Positions 6,251 to 7,304 of a stretch of 7,304 nt of DNA are shown one piece after another (position 1 is the first letter of the stretch; each line of letters opens with the position of its first letter). Both the position numbers and the translations under genes were made by a program. Origin of the DNA: Actinomycetes bacterium (GTDB lineage Bacteria; Actinomycetota; Thermoleophilia; Solirubrobacterales; Solirubrobacteraceae); assembly GCA_023405705.1 (NCBI GenBank), contig JAEXXR010000246.1, forward strand, positions 1-7,304, in the 5' to 3' direction. The notes below the pieces were generated by a model. That model was not told the origin of the DNA. It searched no databases and saw only the letters and a list, made by a program, of their open reading frames with translations.

Positions 6251-7252
6251 GTGCTGGACCGCCTCCCCACGTTCTCCGTCGAGCAGTTCAGAAAGCTGAC
6301 CTGGGTCGCGCTGTTCTTCCTGACCGCCGTCGTGCTGACCGGCGCGGCGGTGCGGCTGACCGGGTCGGGGCTCGGCTGCCCGGACTGGCCGCAGTGCCAC
6401 GGCAGAGCGGTCCCGCCGCTGGGCTTCAACACCTTCGTCGAGTACGGCAACCGCCTCTTCTCGGCCGCGATCGGCTTCATCTCGCTGTTCGTCTGGTTCG
6501 CCGCGTGGCGCCGCCGGCCCTACCGCAGAGACCTCTTCCTCGTCGCCGCGCTGCTGCCGCTGGGCTGCCTCGCGCAGGGGATCCTCGGCGGCTTCACGGT
6601 GATGAACCACCTCGCGCCCGGCTTCGTGATGGCCCACTTCCTGCTGTCGATGCTGATCCTGATCGCCGCCGTCTGGCTGGTCTGGCGGGCGCGCTACGAG
6701 GACGACGAGGAGCGGCCGCGCAGCGAGGACGGCTGGACGGTCTGGCTCGTGCGCGTCAGCGCCGTGCTCGGCGGCCTCGTGATCGTGCTCGGGACGCTCG
6801 CGACCGCGGCCGGGCCGCACCCGGGCGACAACGACGGCGAGCTGGTCCACCGGATCGACTTCAAGGGCGTCGAGACGCTCGTCTGGCTGGTCCACCGCCA
6901 CGGCGTCGCCGCGACGACGCTCGGCCTCGCGGTGATCGCCGCCTGGTTCATGGCGCGCCGCCGCACGACCAACGCCCAGCTGGTCGAGGCGCTGACGCTC
7001 TGCGGCATCCTGATGGCCGCCCAGGGCCTCGTCGGCTCGGTCCAGTACGCGCTCAAGCTGCCCGCCGACTTCGTCTGGGTCCACGTCACGCTCGCGACGA
7101 TCACCTGGATCGCGCTGCTGTGGGCGGTCGGCGCCGCCGGCCGCATCGGCACCCCGACGCTCCGCTCCGACGACGCCCCCGGCACCGGCAGTCAGCCGGT
7201 CACCGGTGCCGAGGCGATCGCCAAGCCGCTCCCGCCCGCCGCGCTGCGGTAG
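6251..7252 (+). CDS. ctaA: Heme A synthase (CtaA/COX15 family)
   Basis: A 333-residue membrane enzyme that oxidises the C8 methyl of heme O to the formyl group of heme A, the cofactor of cytochrome aa3 oxidase. Signatures are RLTGSGLGCPDWPQC (35-49) with the C43/C49 pair, E64-Y-G-N-R, H120 and H129 in the fourth-helix region, the GTLATAAGPHPGD loop (181-193, H190), H200, H215/H217 in the sixth helix region, and H278 in the eighth. The first-half heme histidine expected after E64 is Asn67 here. Eight hydrophobic segments fit the family; the tail (300-333) is Pro/Ala-rich and not conserved. GTG at 6251 is the only usable early start, because an in-frame TAG lies at 6182-6184 and no other start codon occurs between. 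No ribosome binding site is visible, so the mRNA may be leaderless. ctaB or another oxidase gene might follow to the right, beyond the window. Confidence 0.94.
   Translation: MLDRLPTFSVEQFRKLTWVALFFLTAVVLTGAAVRLTGSGLGCPDWPQCHGRAVPPLGFNTFVEYGNRLFSAAIGFISLFVWFAAWRRRPYRRDLFLVAALLPLGCLAQGILGGFTVMNHLAPGFVMAHFLLSMLILIAAVWLVWRARYEDDEERPRSEDGWTVWLVRVSAVLGGLVIVLGTLATAAGPHPGDNDGELVHRIDFKGVETLVWLVHRHGVAATTLGLAVIAAWFMARRRTTNAQLVEALTLCGILMAAQGLVGSVQYALKLPADFVWVHVTLATITWIALLWAVGAAGRIGTPTLRSDDAPGTGSQPVTGAEAIAKPLPPAALR
7180..7211 (+). repeat. Perfect inverted repeat inside the ctaA tail
   Basis: CGGCACCGG (7180-7188) and CCGGTGCCG (7203-7211) form a 9-base-pair stem with a 14-base loop, inside codons for the variable C-terminal tail of CtaA. 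It could be a weak RNA structure, but GC-rich sequence yields such repeats by chance. Confidence 0.35.
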
Positions 7253-7299
7253 GCCGCCGGCACCTGGCGCACAGCCGGCCCTGCGCTCAACCGGCGGCC
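7252..7299 (+). terminator. Possible terminator-like inverted repeat after ctaA
   Basis: GGCCGCCGG (7252-7260), starting in the last base of the ctaA stop codon, is repeated inverted as CCGGCGGCC (7291-7299), a 9-base-pair stem with a 30-base loop. A shorter alternative pairs GCCGGC at 7256-7261 with 7274-7279. No T-run follows, so intrinsic termination is doubtful. Apart from this, 7253-7304 shows no gene. Confidence 0.25.
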
Positions 7300-7304
7300 G
7301 CGCC

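Noticed and set aside
5040..6299. Plus-strand open frame opposite the deacetylase
   Set aside because: Arg-rich shadow with no domain; the opposite strand holds an intact deacetylase with all metal motifs.
6236..7084. Minus-strand open frame opposite ctaA
   Set aside because: Asp/Glu/Gln/Arg-rich shadow of a membrane-protein gene; ctaA on the plus strand has all family landmarks.

Overview
This is a very GC-rich, almost fully coding window (about 70% GC or more by eye). It has GTG starts, overlapping start/stop codons and a heme A synthase of actinobacterial character, so it most likely comes from a high-GC Gram-positive chromosome. My best guess is the Thermoleophilia/Solirubrobacterales (Conexibacter-like), but that rests on composition and protein style only. 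I see no mobile element, CRISPR array, rRNA or tRNA.

Layout: positions 10-6239 hold six genes on the minus strand, packed as one apparent operon. In transcription order they are: a polysaccharide deacetylase (6239-5325), a flippase-like lysyl-PG-synthase-TM protein (5317-4322), a small DUF2304 membrane protein (4325-3921), a DPM1-like family 2 glycosyltransferase (3924-3163), a GNAT-type acyltransferase (3155-2253) and a 14-TM GT-C-like membrane protein with a large exported C-terminal domain (2253-10). The junctions are +7, -4, -4, +7 and -1 bases, so translational coupling is likely along the whole set. The window ends 9 bases after the last stop codon, so the operon may continue to the left. 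On the plus strand, ctaA (heme A synthase, 6251-7252) diverges from the deacetylase with only 11 bases between the two start codons. The last 52 bases carry no gene, only GC-rich inverted repeats.

How the genes may work together (inference): the GT2 enzyme would load a sugar on a polyprenyl phosphate at the cytoplasmic face, perhaps with DUF2304 as a membrane partner. The flippase-like protein would help move the lipid-linked sugar across the membrane, and the GT-C-like protein would use it on the outer face. The deacetylase and GNAT protein would adjust N-acyl groups on precursors or glycan. Together this looks like a compact cell-surface glycan or glycolipid cassette whose product is unknown. 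ctaA belongs to aerobic respiration (heme A for cytochrome aa3 oxidase) and is probably only a positional neighbour.
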